DNA of 64,000 nucleotides from Apostichopus japonicus (taxonomy: Eukaryota > Echinodermata > Holothuroidea > Aspidochirotida > Stichopodidae), in assembly GCF_037975245.1 (NCBI RefSeq), contig NC_092567.1, positions 23,092,376 to 23,156,375 on the forward strand, in the 5' to 3' direction. How positions within the stretch are numbered: the stretch's first letter is position 1; each line of letters begins with the position of its first letter. Made by a program: the position numbers and the translations under genes. Below are positions 47,655 through 60,415 of this stretch, one piece after another. The notes beneath the pieces were generated by a model. It ran no database searches. It was given only the letters and a program-made list of their open reading frames with translations, and was not told the DNA's origin.

Positions 47655-47763
47655 CTTTCGTTGTCCAATCCCCAAACTACTTCAAGATCGAGAAAAATTT
47701 CACCTTTCAAGACGAATCAGTTGTAACCATAGAGCAGGTGGACTCATCATTGTTGAGAGGCAG
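47655..47763 (+). CDS. Orphan internal exon of an unrecognised gene
   Basis: 109 nt between a strong acceptor (long CT tract, then 'cctcccag|ctttcg') and a strong donor 'gaggcag|gtggga'. Read with two bases completing a split codon, it encodes 35 residues: FVVQSPNYFKIEKNFTFQD, then ESVVTIEQVDSSLLRG. It starts in phase 1 and ends in phase 2. The frame stops (TAA) shortly after the donor, and one of the other frames stops within the exon. The mix of aromatic, acidic and hydrophobic residues looks like folded protein. I do not recognise the family, and no neighbouring exon could be paired with it, so the gene's extent is unknown. Confidence 0.5.
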
Positions 47764-48531
47764 GTGGGAGATTTTCTGGTAAACAAGTTTCATCTTTTTA
47801 CGCTTAGATGGTCATATCCTTCCCACTCAATATCCAGTGTATGCTTGGGCAAGCACGAACAATGTGTTAGACCTTTTCATTAGTGAATTAACCATGTGGT
47901 AATGGAATTGTGGTAACTCAATCTCTGAGAAAGAAACAGAGAAATTGTTACTTACAAACTTGATGGAAGTTAGTGGATGTTATTGACTTCTTCTTCCTGG
48001 GAATACTTCTCCATGTGGGTTATATGAGCTAGCTGGTATGCAAATGCAAGACTTCCCAGTTAATGATTATTATACACACATGCCTCCAGCTGAAGATTTT
48101 TGTGCTTGGTCAACATCTTGCATTCTTGCCCAAGCTTTTAAAGGTTGTAATTGATTTTAGAATTGCCCCAAATAAAGGGTTAATGAGCTATTAATTAATG
48201 TAACAGCCTCTTTGTTCAGCATTTTCATCATACAGACAAGTTTACATGTAAAGTGAGCACATTATTGTGTTCGTAAGCACAAGTACATTCCGAGATAAGT
48301 AAAAACACAAAATACATCAGTAAGTAGTAGAGTATTGTGATGTTTATTCTTAACTCTGCCTGAAACACCTGTTTCACTCTTTGATCTTCATGAACATATC
48401 AGCACAGTACATTTACATGAATCATGAATAAATCAAAACGTCATAGAAAATAATCAGCAGAGTAGCAGATAACATGTGGTAATAGTTCAACCAGAAGTAA
48501 TGACTAGTTATACAATTTTTGTCAATATGCA

Positions 48532-48535
<4 letters not shown>
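47764..48535. other. Possible intron or intergenic sequence, no feature recognised
   Basis: If the exon at 47655-47763 is real, this is the start of its downstream intron. No acceptor with an open matching frame stood out. Confidence 0.4.

Positions 48536-48568
<33 letters not shown>
48536..48568. repeat. (AT)n microsatellite
   Basis: A run of about fifteen AT dinucleotides preceded by 'cacaca'. Confidence 0.95.
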
Positions 48569-48657
48569 AAATGCAAATTGTGAAACATTGTAATATTTTG
48601 ACTTTGTATAGAGTAGAATTAAATTGAAATTGAAATTGAAATTTTCATTATTCATCC

Positions 48658-48789
48658 AGCTTATGAGCAAATTACATTTTTACAGGAGTTTATTATCTGT
48701 TAGAGCATTGAAAAATTGATAAAGCTTATGAGCAAATTACATTTTTACAGGAGTTTATTATCTGTTAGAGCATTGAAAAATTGATAAAG
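48658..48789. repeat. Perfect two-copy tandem duplication, unit 65 bp
   Basis: 'gcttatgagcaaattacatt' to 'gcattgaaaaattgataaa' occurs twice head to tail with no difference seen, offset 65. It is recent, or an assembly artefact. Confidence 0.95.
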
Positions 48790-50489
48790 ATACTAATTTA
48801 AATACTCAAAAACATTTAATAATTTACAGCAGGCGTGAAGGGTGATGCCAAGAAGCATACATAACTGTTATAGAATTGAATCAAACAGGAACATTGCCTG
48901 GACGTATTCCAATTAATCACAGAAACACATACATGTACATAGCGCCCTGCGCAGGTTTAACATGTTTAGTTTGACAGTTGACACACATTTAACATACAGT
49001 ATGTTAGTCTACAGCTGATTTTCTTAGATTGTGGAAGTCAAAAACAAATCAAATGTTGTCGCAACAATTTTGCAGGAATTTGTGTCAAATTTTCTATTAC
49101 CAAATTTTGATGATGTGGGTTTTTTGGTCGTTGTAGGTTTCTTTGGAAAATAGTGCCTAACCCCTCAGTTGATTCAAGACAGCCGAAAGAAAAACTCATG
49201 GTATATAATTGCCAAGACAATTTGCCTTCCACATCTCTTGTATAAAGCTAACAGTTTGCTCAGGACAATCGCAAGTGGGAATTCAGTTTCCAATAATCCA
49301 CCGTGCTCTCTCCATTCAAACATGACGGATTGCCCGCTGAAAAGAACCGTTCTTTACCGGAAAAGATTTCCGCAATTCTAAAGAGATTTCTTTACAAACA
49401 GCAATCCTTCTACTTCACTAAAGTGAGCTCTTCAGAGCTACGCAGTTTGCCGATGGCATCTTTTAATTCTCTTGAAAATCTCATTGCAAAATGCCCTGTC
49501 GTTCCTTATTTCCTCATAGCTCGAGAAAAGAATGCTCGGAGGGGATCCGTCGGTTTAACGGGAGAAATTTTCCCGAAAAGCTAGAGCAATCTTAGAGGAA
49601 TATGTTTACGTAAATGCCAACGACACGGAGAGTGTTTAGATTGCTAAAGAACATTTGCATTATCGATAGAGGAGAAAAGAAGGCAAATTTGAGAAAATCC
49701 AGGGCTGTCCTTATATAGCCAGCTGTAAGTAAATGATACAAATTGGCAGTGGTATCAAAGCTGATGAAATAAAAAAAAGATGTGTACAAGAATGAACAAA
49801 TAAGGACAGGGAAAAAAAAGTCCATAATAAAGCCTTCAATTAAGGAAAAGTGCTATGAAATTATGCTTCGAAGTATTAAGACAAATATTGATTTGTGTAA
49901 ATTGATAATTTTTGAGTGACAGTAAAACTCAGTCATTCTATACAGATATAGATTCATTAGAAGATTATATCAGTATTTTTGCAAAAAAAAATGTTCGGCA
50001 GAAGTTGTCAAATGGATAGATCATGATTTGAAATATCTGGTCATTTATGAAAGGGTTAAACAAAAAATACTTTACTGAAAGGAGATTGAAGATATTTGGA
50101 TTTTAATAATGTAACAACACCTGAAAAAATAAATTTGAAATTGAAATCAAAATTGAAACCAAACAAATAGTCTATTCTAAATATAAGTTATATTTGAATT
50201 AAATTTTGTACTGGGTGAGATAAAGTCAATGGTTTATTATTGAACACTTGGACACATTTCTCTAATTTGGAGTCACTAACTTACAAATTTCCATTTTCAT
50301 ATATGACAAGGTTTTATGCACAGTTTATTGTTAATTTTATTTAGTTGACATTTATGCTTCATTCTGCCTTTGTTAGGGCAGGGGCTGCTCTCACATAATA
50401 TTCATTAATATTAATTGAGGCCAAGGTCTAATCAGAACCAGATTTTTATCTCATCCAAGGTATGATAGATGGAGCAGTGTGCAGGGCAT
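48790..50489. other. Intergenic, no recognised gene
   Basis: A 93-codon plus-strand open frame at 49303-49584 lies in a less AT-rich patch; its product is basic and unrecognised and has no matched splice sites. Confidence 0.4.
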
Positions 50490-50645
50490 ATTTACTTCGC
50501 TCCTCACTTACCTGTCTCCCCACAACCTTAGCACTCTCGTTCTGCCAAGCTTAGAATGTCCTGGTAACCTTTTAACACTGTGCGCCCTCTATGACCGGAC
50601 CATCCAGTCAATGCCCTTCCTTCTCATTCTACCGCCCAAAGTGCT
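50490..50645 (+). mobile_element. Foldback element, family E, half copy
   Basis: 'tttacttcgctcctcactta' followed by 'cctgtctccccacaacctta' and 'cttttaacactgtgcgccct'. Only one arm is present; the mirror arm is absent, so this is a truncated copy. Confidence 0.85.
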
Positions 50646-50996
50646 AGCAACGTAAGTTTTTCGTCTGGATTACTTTCTACGGAATTCGTTGGTAACGGTA
50701 ACCAAGGATTCTAGTTGTCTCATCGTTAGGGTCCTTAAGCACTTAAAGGCCTGCATATTTGATTGATATAAAGTGTCAGATTGTGTGTTGACTTAGTTTT
50801 TATCACAGGCAGGATTGAAATGTTTCAATAGCCAGATATGTTATCAAAGTCATTTATTCAGAACCTCTGCAATTGGGTGGTATTTACAACATTAATATCA
50901 TTATCAAAGTGGTTTGGCTAATTAGTTTAATATACAGATGCATTTACCTTGACCCGGTTATTAGGGATAGAAAGACAACACTAGTGTGTTGTCTAG
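50646..50996. other. Non-coding stretch, nothing recognised
   Basis: No gene, tandem repeat or element terminus visible. Confidence 0.5.
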
Positions 50997-51351
50997 TGAA
51001 AGGCATCGAAGACTCGTCCCAAACCGCGTGCCGCCATCTAAAAAAAGTTGACTTTCCGTTGCTTGCAAGTGAAGTTTTTCTTGTCGCTACAGAATGCAGA
51101 CAGTAATGAAACGCGATACCTTGTTTTCTTTTATCTGGACCTGAGATGTCCATCGCTGCTATGTACACTGTGTTGTGGGCATTGACCGTAGCTGCATGTA
51201 TTGACTGTACACTAGTGTCTTATTACGGACAGAAGCAAGCTGTGTGTGTATTTTCTGGTGATGTCTAACACTTCTGTTACACCTCATTCGAAACTAGGTC
51301 AGATTACCAGCATCAGACGTTTCTTTGTGCGCAAGTCTTCAGTCCCTTTAA
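50997..51351 (+). mobile_element. TTAA-flanked short element, family A, copy 5
   Basis: Left 'aaaggcatcgaagactcgtc', right 'gcaagtcttcagtccctttaa'. TTAA is present at the right border and mutated at the left. It contains the family marker 'aatgcagacagtaatgaaac'. Confidence 0.9.
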
Positions 51352-54300
51352 AGGAGCATTTCTAGATAGCATGATCTAATTCAGGGCACATTTGTATTGA
51401 AACTTCAAAGATATATACCAACGGTTTGTTGATTATCTGAAGCATTTTTTTGGGCTTTATCGTCGGATTTGCTAGAAACTGACGTTTTGCTTTTTCAACC
51501 CAACGTTTTGGACGCTTTCCTTCACTTTTGACCTTAACGGTTTTGTCGACTTTGACGAAACACTTATGTACATTTGAAAAGATGGCCTGTACCCCCAACT
51601 GGTTACCCATCACTGTTGTACTGCAATTGCAATATCATGAACTTGCTACCAAAATTTTCTCCGAGTAAACGGCTCAAGATTTCACCCTTTCATTATTTTT
51701 TATCTAAATCTGTTTCATCTCATGTTGGTATTAAAATCATGATAAACTCTCATCCCTTCAAAAAGTCAAAGTGCAAACAGATCTGGTGTTTTTCAAGGCC
51801 AATAAACTGATGGTTGTTTTTTTTTTTCAGGGGCAGGAGCTACTATTTGCTCCTTGCTTGAGGGCTGGCTGGTAGTGTGAAATACCAACCAATTGATGTA
51901 ATGACATCATCTAGTTCAATCATGTGTGAGGCTGGGCTTGTTTAAATTTTGGTTGAAAACAAATAAACTTCAAGGACAATTGTCACCTTCTCCTCAGAAA
52001 AGAAAGGAAGAAAGAAAGAAGGCAAGTTGTCTGCATATGAATGGTATGGGTGTACAGTACTGGTTGTAGAAATATGTGTATATAGTAATGTAGGTGTAGC
52101 CACTATATACACAGAAATACTTCCTTGGGAATAAGACTGATATATTTGCAGTGTTGCTGCATGGATAAGTTGTTAAGCTGGATGCATTTGTTGTGCTGAA
52201 TTCTCGCTTGGTTTTGTATTTAAGATTCAAATATTTTTGTGCATGACCAACTGTCCTGGAAGGAACTTTGTCAAGTCTATTTAAAAAGGTAGTAGAAAGG
52301 TAGTAGATGTCCTGCGTGCATTCTCGCAGAGAAGTAAGTGATACATTTGAAGTTGCTGAATCGTTTTCGTGTTTGGAATATCTTCAGGCAAGTTTTTTCC
52401 TTTCTTGTCTTTCATACTCATTAGATACCTCCATCTGCTTAGCAAGTTTATATTCAGCTAATTATAGTTTCAAAGTTCCTCGTTATTCATTACATGCAGC
52501 AGTATGTGAATAATAAACCATTGTCGGTCTTCTCTCAGTCATATTTTGTTTAAATAGGGTGACCATATTTTTGGGGTTGAAAAGCAGGATATTAACTGCA
52601 TTCCTTTGGGAAAGGTCTAAGCTTCCCCTTCAAACCCACCCCCCCCCCCCCCCTTGTAGAAAATTGTGAACTAGAATCCATATTGGTGGCATATTTACAG
52701 CCTTACATACCTAGCCTTACAAACCTAACATTAATAACTAAAGTAGTATTGGCAAATAGCAAAAATGCCCTTTTTATGGTTGCCCAAGATTGTTACCATC
52801 CATTCGCCTACTGGGACTCCTTTACAAAACCTTGTGTACACAATATATAACATTGAAAAAGGAAGGGAGTGTCTTAAATTGTTATAACAGAGGAAACAAT
52901 AGCACCTATTTCATAAAGTTTGCATAGAAAACTAGACCGTACTGAATGTATATGAGGGATTTCCAACCTGCAAGAATGGATGCTATAGAATCTTGCCAAA
53001 CCCTGCAAAACTTGACTTGACTTATATTCTGGATTGCATGTATACAGTAGATTTTAATAATGATTCCTACAGTGTTGATATCATTGACTGTTCATGAATT
53101 GCTTGAGAACTTTCTAATTTTTGTTTTTAACTTGTTGAACGAGAGAAATATTAGAGCATACATAATTTAATATACAATAACCTTTTTTTATATAACCTTG
53201 AAACTTGTTCTGTACATAATTATCATATCATCGTAAAAGGGAGGCCAGGGGCCATTACCTCCCTCTTCTCCCCCTCCCCCCTCCCACTCTCCGTCGTCAG
53301 TCAAGGGGAAATTGTTTAGTTAGGGGATGTTTACATTTAGCTGGGGAAGAACTAGACCACAACTAAGGGTGTACCATCTTTCAACCACAGACCAAAGAAA
53401 TATTTATTAACACAAGTATGCAATCTTGCATTTATAGAGCTAATTTGGCAGCTTTGGTAAACCGAAGGCCATCCCCCATCTTAAACTATGTCACTCGTCT
53501 CTGGTCCTCCCAAATGGATTCAGCTTAAATTGCATAATTCAGTCGGGAGGAATTTAAGAATTTGTCCCCGCCCCCACGTTTGGAATCCTGCGCACGCCAC
53601 AGCTAATCGGTCACAACAGTCAAGAGAGTCATGTGACTGTATTTCCATCATTCCCAGTAAATAATTATGTCTGTAAAGTTTTAATGGTTTATAAGTACTA
53701 ATGGAAAATTGCCACTTTGTGTTTAATAGACAATCATGCCAAGGGTGATATTCAAACTGACTATCAGGGTGCGAGAAACTCCTTTATGTGTTTTGAAAAT
53801 CTAAATTATGTATGTCAAAAATGAGGCAAATTGTAGCATGATTTACGGGACATAAACATTTTTTGGCTTTCTATACGTACATGTACTTTCATCAGACACG
53901 GTCACATAATTGGCTACGTGCACCTACACATGACATGTTATGATTTAAAGCATTAACATCTATACATTAATAAATTAGACCGATTGAAAGAAAATTAATC
54001 ACCATGGCAACATGATCATCACGTAATGTTCCACATGACACAGGTAAATGTCAGTTTATGTGACAATTGAGACTGCTGTGGATCAGATAATGTAAACGTG
54101 ATTACTAAAAGTAATTAGGCCTACAGTTGCTGCATTAATAGCATGCTGGAGATGGTTTTGTCCTACACCCTCTTGATAGAATACAAGCAGGTAGTTATAA
54201 GGTATACTAGTGTTTTTGCTATTAAATGTAAGTTGCGTTTTGAGTTTGTCTTTGAATCATTCATAATAGTATATAACTCAAATCTTACGATCATAAAATA

Positions 54301-54635
54301 TCTATTAGGGTGCATATAACCACATGACTGCTCATAATTAGCAAGTTATAAACCGTTAGGCCCAATACAGAGAGTCCGTTTTAGTCCCATAGATCTTTCC
54401 ATAATTTTCAAACCTCTTTGGTCTATATGCCTAATATCGTTATTTCTGGTATACTGTAGAGGACTAGTTCATTTAAATATCATCAAGTAACTACTTAAAA
54501 TCCAGAATATCATGTAACTGCGTTAAATGCTAAATGGCAAAGTACAACGTAATGATTTGGAAAAATAACTTCATGACTACATGCAGAATGTATTCTATAC
54601 TGTATAACAACTCCCACACGGATGACTTGCACTTT
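51352..54635. other. Intergenic, no recognised gene
   Basis: Poly-C tract near 52637-52653. Short open frames (51362-51613 minus, 52307-52513 plus) are unsupported. Confidence 0.5.
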
Positions 54636-54835
54636 TCACATATTCAAAATCACTTTATACATATTCAAAAGCACTTAATACATATTCAAAGCACTTTATA
54701 CATATTCAAAAGCACTTTATACATATTCAAAAGCACTTTATACATATTCGAAAGCACATTATACATATTCAAAGCACTTTATACATATTCAAAAGCACTT
54801 TATACATAGTCAAAAGCACTTCATACATATTCCAA
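54636..54835. repeat. Minisatellite, unit 21-22 bp
   Basis: About nine copies of 'cactttatacatattcaaaa', differing mostly by loss of one A. The plus-strand open frame through it (54534-54809) is the array read as codons. Confidence 0.95.
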
Positions 54836-55401
54836 ATGTTTACATAGAGTCTGGACTATTGAATAGGTGCCTCAATATCTAGAACTAAGTGTTTAACTTG
54901 TTTATCAAATCAGAAAAAAACTGTCTAGTTGCCAAGAAAGTATTGAGGAGGTACATGGTACTGCCAGGCTTGGGAGTTTTAATTAAACAGAAAGTGAAAG
55001 TGACAGCCTTACCTCTTTGTAATCCTATCTTGGCTCCAACAGAACCACACAGCCTTAATTCTCAGCTTAATACCAAACATTGCCCCGGGCAAAACGTTGA
55101 AGGTAGGATGTATTATGTGGTGTTTCAATTCATGTGAAGAAATTAAAAGACATGTATGAACCTGAAAGATTCACTTAACAGCCGACTTGCAATATAAGGG
55201 ACAAACTAGCAGACGAATGTATCCATCATACTAGTTTTGTCTGTAAATCTCAAGGGTTTCTATATACTTAATTAAGTATGAATGATATGGCCTTTTCTCT
55301 GTTGATACTGTAATGTTGCGAATTATCGTTATGAGCATTTTTGTCTCGCTGATCTTATTACTTAGCAAACCTATTAAATTTTATACCATAGTTCCTTGTT
55401 C
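54836..55401. other. Non-coding stretch, nothing recognised
   Basis: An 82-codon plus-strand open frame at 54889-55137 has no recognisable product. Confidence 0.4.
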
Positions 55402-55411
55402 CTATAAATAT

Positions 55412-55444
<33 letters not shown>

Positions 55445-55475
55445 CCTGTATATATATATATATATATATATATAG

Positions 55476-55506
<31 letters not shown>

Positions 55507-55545
55507 TGTATATATATATATATATATATATAGATATATATATGA
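55402..55545. repeat. (AT)n-rich microsatellite, about 140 bp
   Basis: Long AT dinucleotide runs broken by 'aaat', 'acctgt' and 'agat' interruptions. Open frames across it on both strands are artefacts of the repeat. Confidence 0.97.
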
Positions 55546-57164
55546 ATAGCATATGACTACTTAAATAAAACCTTGAAGTTGAATTATTTATCTTAATCGG
55601 GTCTGCATGAAAGTGGTCTGTTTATCTGTATAGGCTGTCAGCAGTATCATGATTAAACTCTCACACACAGATCTGATCTTAAAATAGTTTTGATGAATTA
55701 CAACTATATATCTGAACAATATCACATGACCGTGCTTAACCAAAATATCAACAGAGATGAAAGAGGTCTGTAACTGAATCATTCCTTTGACGTAGGCCAT
55801 TTTGAAGGTAAACAACTGTATATGCGAAGTCCATAAACATCAATGTACTGTATGTAGTTACAATGACATACCGTTCAGACACACCTTAAAATTTCAGCTT
55901 CAGGAGTACATTACCAATATCTCCAACATTTGACTTTGGTATAATCTACTGATCAATGAATTTACCTCACTTCTCACTTACCTGTCTATGCACTCCTATC
56001 GTACTACCCTAGCCTAATAACTGGTAAAGATCCTGCACTGCATGTAATTTGCACTTAATTTGCAGTTTTGTTTTAATATATTGTTTTTATAGAGACTTAA
56101 TATAATACACAATACTGATTTCATTACCTCTCGTACCTGTCTCATATGCACTCGTATATACCCAAGCCTAAGAACAACTAAAATTCTTGCCCTGTGCCCC
56201 TAAAGTGAAAAACTTATGTTTACCCATTTACACAAAAAGCAATGCTTATGTGGCAACCCATTTAGGTGCATGGATTTAAGCAGCATCATTGTCCCTCACA
56301 TTGAAAAGTGACTTCATTAGTACTCATTTTGGATGACTCAAGTGTTCAAATTTGTGCCACAAGGAATGGCTATACATGTTTAGTACATGTTACTCTTTGA
56401 CTGTCATGTCACAACTAACTCTTGACTTAAGTAGTCTGAACCAAACATCCTGACTGCATTTAATGGGTGCTTTCTCTGCCCCCCTTCCCCTTTCACCTTC
56501 TCTTACAGCTTTAGGATGCAATATCATTAGTTTCTCTGACTTTTACTACTTCTCTCCTCACACCCCTTTCAATCTCTCAACTAGTGCTTTTAAAATTAAC
56601 ATCAGAATTTAGCATTCTATTTTCCTCTGTTTGACTGTTACAGCTCTGAACCAACTCCCATCCCCCCCTCCCCCCTGCGATTACTCCTCTTCGAACTTTA
56701 ACAAACAAATGTAGGAGTGTACGTTCCTGTGTTTGACTGTTACAGCTCTGAACAAAACCCCCATACCCTCCTCCCCCCTCCCTCCCTCCCTAAGGTTACT
56801 CCTCTTAGAGCTTTAAACGTCCAAATCTAGGAGTGTTCGTTCCTCTGTTTGACTGTTGCAGGCTTACAGTTGAAATAACCCTTGCAGGCTCCAAACCAGC
56901 ATCACCACTTTTACTTATCTTACTGCTTAGGGATGTAATTTTAGGAGGCACAAACCATGTATGTCTCCTGTATCTCTGGCATGATACAGAGTATAAGATT
57001 GTCCTGATTCTGAAGGGGTGTGGAAGTTAATTTATAGCTTTGATCTATCGTCACAACTCGCATCAAAGAGGGTATGAAGAGGTTGCTGGATCTTCAATCT
57101 TCTTTGGCTTCATTTTCTTTTGATGTACCGTACGTCTATTAAACCTACCACAGTCTGCAGTGTT
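55546..57164. other. Intergenic with degenerate foldback fragments
   Basis: 'cttctcacttacctgtctat' near 55971 and 'ctctcgtacctgtctcatat' near 56127 resemble the arm tips of family E. Two diverged segments beginning 'tgtttgactgttacagctct' (near 56629 and 56731), with a third variant near 56846, are C-rich repeats of about 100 bp. No gene. Confidence 0.5.
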
Positions 57165-57915
57165 TGTGGGTGTAATATTTTATCTATTCTTGTTGCTCCA
57201 CGAAATACATCTATTGTGTTCGAGGGTGTAACATTTTATCTATTCTTGTTGCTCCACGAAATACATCTATTGTGTTCAAGGGTGTAATATTTGATCTATT
57301 CTTGTTGCTCCGCAAAATCATCTGTGTTCGTGGATGTAAGATTTGATCTATTCTTGTTGCTCCAAGAAATACGTCTATTGTGTTCGTGTGTGTAACTTTT
57401 TTCCTATTCTTGTTGCTCCACGAAAATACGTCTATTGTGTCCGTGGGTGTAACATTTTATCTATTCTTGTTGCTCCACGAAATACATCTATTGTGTTCAA
57501 GGGTGTAATATTTGATCTATTCTTGTTGCTCCGCAAAATCATCTGTGTTCGTGGATGTAAGATTTGATCTATTCTTGTTGCTCCAAGAAATACGTCTATT
57601 GTGTTCGTGTGTGTAACTTTTTTCCTATTCTTGTTGCTCCACGAAAATACGTCTATTGTGTCCGTGGGTGTAACATTTTATCTATTCTTGTTGCTCCACG
57701 AAATACATCTATTGTGTTCAAGGGTGTAATATTTGATCTATTCTTGTTGCTCCGCAAAATCATCTGTGTTCGTGGATGTAAGATTTGATCTATTCTTGTT
57801 GCTCCACGAAATACGTCTATTGTGTTCGAGGGTGTAATATTTGATCTATTCGTGTTGCTCCACAAAATACGTCTATTGTGTTCGAGGGTGTAACATTTTA
57901 TCTATTCTTGTTGCC
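57165..57915. repeat. Minisatellite with higher-order structure, 55-bp monomers in a 221-bp unit
   Basis: Monomers carry 'ctattcttgttgctccacga' and 'aatacgtctattgtgttcg' followed by 'gggtgtaa'. Four consecutive monomers form a 221-bp unit that repeats almost exactly: the 74-codon frames at 57343-57567 and 57564-57788 translate identically. About thirteen monomers in all. Confidence 0.95.
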
Positions 57916-57957
57916 CTATGGACAGGCAGTAGTGACCAACAGTCATGCCAAAACTCT

Positions 57958-58672
57958 TTATTTACTTCGTTCCCCACTTACCTGTCTCCCCACAACCTAT
58001 GCACCGCATTCTACCGTGTCTAGAATGCCCTGGTAATCTTTTAACACTGTACACCCTCACTGGCCCTAATGGCCTTCCTTCATTTTTCTACCCACAAAGT
58101 GTCTCACTGTGTTTTTCGGAGTTAGGACAATTTTTGCGAAATTCGCCCGGATTACCTTGGATTTATACTCTAGAAGTTTCCTTTCAGGACTTCTGCACTT
58201 CCAAGGATCTTTTCCAGCCTGATAAGTATTCTTTTCTTGTAGGGAAGGGTGTTTTTGGGGGCTGTTTTTAGTGTACACTCTCGCCCATGCGTTCGTTTTT
58301 TCTTACGTAACGTTTTAGGGTAACAGGTAGTAGCTCTGCGAGACTACTTCGTTCGTTGCCTATACCGCCTTGTTTACGCGGATAGGCATATATTTTCGTA
58401 TGTACATGTTTCAGCTTTTCTTCAAAAAAATAAGATGTTTTGCTTGTTTCATGTACCTTCGTTACTTCTTACGCTTTTGTGTGGGTTTTCCCCTTTGTAG
58501 CGTAATTTGTAGCGTTGCCTATACCGCCTTGTTTACGCCATTAGGGCCAGTGAGGGTGTACAGTGTTAAAAGATTACCAGGGCATTCTAGACACGGTAGA
58601 ATGCGGTGCATAGGTTGTGGGGAGACAGGTAAGTGGGTCACTCGTAAATATATAAACCAGTAAGTTTTATAA
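57958..58672 (+). mobile_element. Foldback element, family E, copy 2 (long)
   Basis: Left arm from 'tttacttcgttccccactta' to 'cctcactggccctaatggcc'; right arm from 'ccattagggccagtgagggt' to 'ggttgtggggagacaggt', then the shared tail 'taaaccagtaagttttataa'. The arms are about 120 bp and nearly perfect. The centre is about 430 bp, longer than in the other copies, and includes an internal repeat of 'ctataccgccttgtttacgc'. Confidence 0.92.
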
Positions 58673-60415
58673 TCTCTGAGGCTTTCACTGCAGCAAAGAC
58701 ATGAATGGTTACATGCACAAAATTGCCGGATGCAGAGTTTTTTTTTTGGTTTTTAACTTCCAATGACTCGGTTGATTTTCTACATTATTAGTATAAAGAA
58801 GTAACAACCACTGGTTGTGTCTTTCACTTTGTTTTAGTGGTTTTTATTCTTTCAGAAAAAGGAGAAAATGTATACAAAGTTCTTCATTAAAAGGAATATG
58901 GTAATTAAAATTATCGCCAGTTAACTGAATTTATCGGTTCTTCCAGTTTTTTTATGATTTTTTTTATTTTTTATGATTGTCATCTTTAATGAGGGTAGTC
59001 GTCCTGCTCAATGCAAAGCACTCCTTTCCAGAGGAGCCCTCAAAGTTGGCTGCCCAGTTGGCTGCTTTACGGTGCTTGTGCTATGTTATTGCACGCTCTG
59101 ATACCATATCCATCCACACTTTATTCTTCCGGATTTTAGGTATGACCTTATTAGTTTGTTTTGTCCGTTAAACTTCCTTAATTTATACCGTAAAATGTTT
59201 TTTCAATGCTAATTCCCTCTGCAGACAAAAAGCTGAAGGTACCTCACGTTTTATCCTCAAGCTTACAAAAGCAAACTGTATGGTTTATTTTTAGATGGAT
59301 TTATTACTATTTATCTCAAAGACAGGAATTGCCATCTCCCCCTCCATCTAGTGTCCTTTTTCAAAACCGGGTAGTTTTAATACTTTTCAAACAAAAATTA
59401 AAAGAAACCAACAAAAACAAAAAACAAAAAAAAATGAGAGGCAAAAGAAACAAGGTAAGGAAGGAAGAACTAGTGAATCACAGCGTCATCCATTAGCAAA
59501 AGATTTGAAACGTAAGCACGGTTGCTAGGATACAGCTTGAACTTGCAGTGGATTTTACCATTATTTCTACCAGGTTGTCACTTTTATGTCATTCCAAAAA
59601 GCTCTTAAAGCCTTGGCATAGTTGATGGCTCTCATTTTGAACGGCCGGCCTTCGGGCAGGTTTTGGCAATCTTAACGAGTGTTTTTCGAGGGGGCTGGCT
59701 GTTCGTTCTGACGGTCGGTTCGTGAAGCCAGATAAGCTGCGAGTCTTGCGATTAATTAAATGTTCATCATGATGGCGGTTCTGGTTTCGTCAAGGATGGT
59801 TCACTGCTTGTAAAGTGGCATCAGATTACAGGAAAAAATTGTTTAGATTGACGTTTAAGTGGAAAATTGACGCTTTTAGCAAAAACTTTACTGCATGCTT
59901 GACTGAGCGTTGGGTTAGAATTTCTGTTTTATGATCACATGGATTTTAAATTAGGCGTAGGTATCTGGCTTAATTGTTAAATAATGTTGGTATGCAGAAA
60001 ATGTGACTATGTACAGAACCTGCTTATAACTATTTGAAATTAAAGCGAAAACTTTTCAATTTGAACGTTAGTTTTGACTAATAATAGTGAGTGATATTAA
60101 CAATGACAATGACAACAATTTATTTCCAGCAATTGTACAGTACATGAATGTTAAACAAAGTATAAACGAATATTTTGATATACAATACAATACAATTTAG
60201 AGAGACAGGTACAAAGAAAAAAACAAAAAACATACAAATTCATGGAAATGGAGAAAAAAAGTAGCCCAATGCTTATAGAATGTTTTCCCCATTTGAATAT
60301 AATCAAAATATACACATACTGGAGGGAAACAAAACTCCAAAACAAAATTAAATCATATAAAAAAGAAGAAGAACGAAAAAAGAAAATTAATTTGTCGCAA
60401 ATCAAATACAGTAAA
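58673..60415. other. Intergenic, no recognised gene
   Basis: Contains A/T-rich tracts (58740-58760, 59390-59440) and a 64-codon plus-strand open frame at 58977-59171 in a less AT-rich patch, ending near a donor-like 'ttttag|gtatga'. No acceptor supports it as an exon. Confidence 0.4.

Noticed and set aside
55313-55552. Tyr/Ile-rich open frames on both strands
   Set aside because: Translation of the (AT)n tract.
57343-57788. Two identical 74-codon frames in tandem
   Set aside because: They are the 221-bp minisatellite unit read as codons; the stop and start positions simply repeat with the unit.
58977-59171. 64-codon plus-strand frame in a less AT-rich patch as a possible exon
   Set aside because: There is a donor-like 'ttttag|gtatga' but no usable acceptor or start context, and the product is not recognised.
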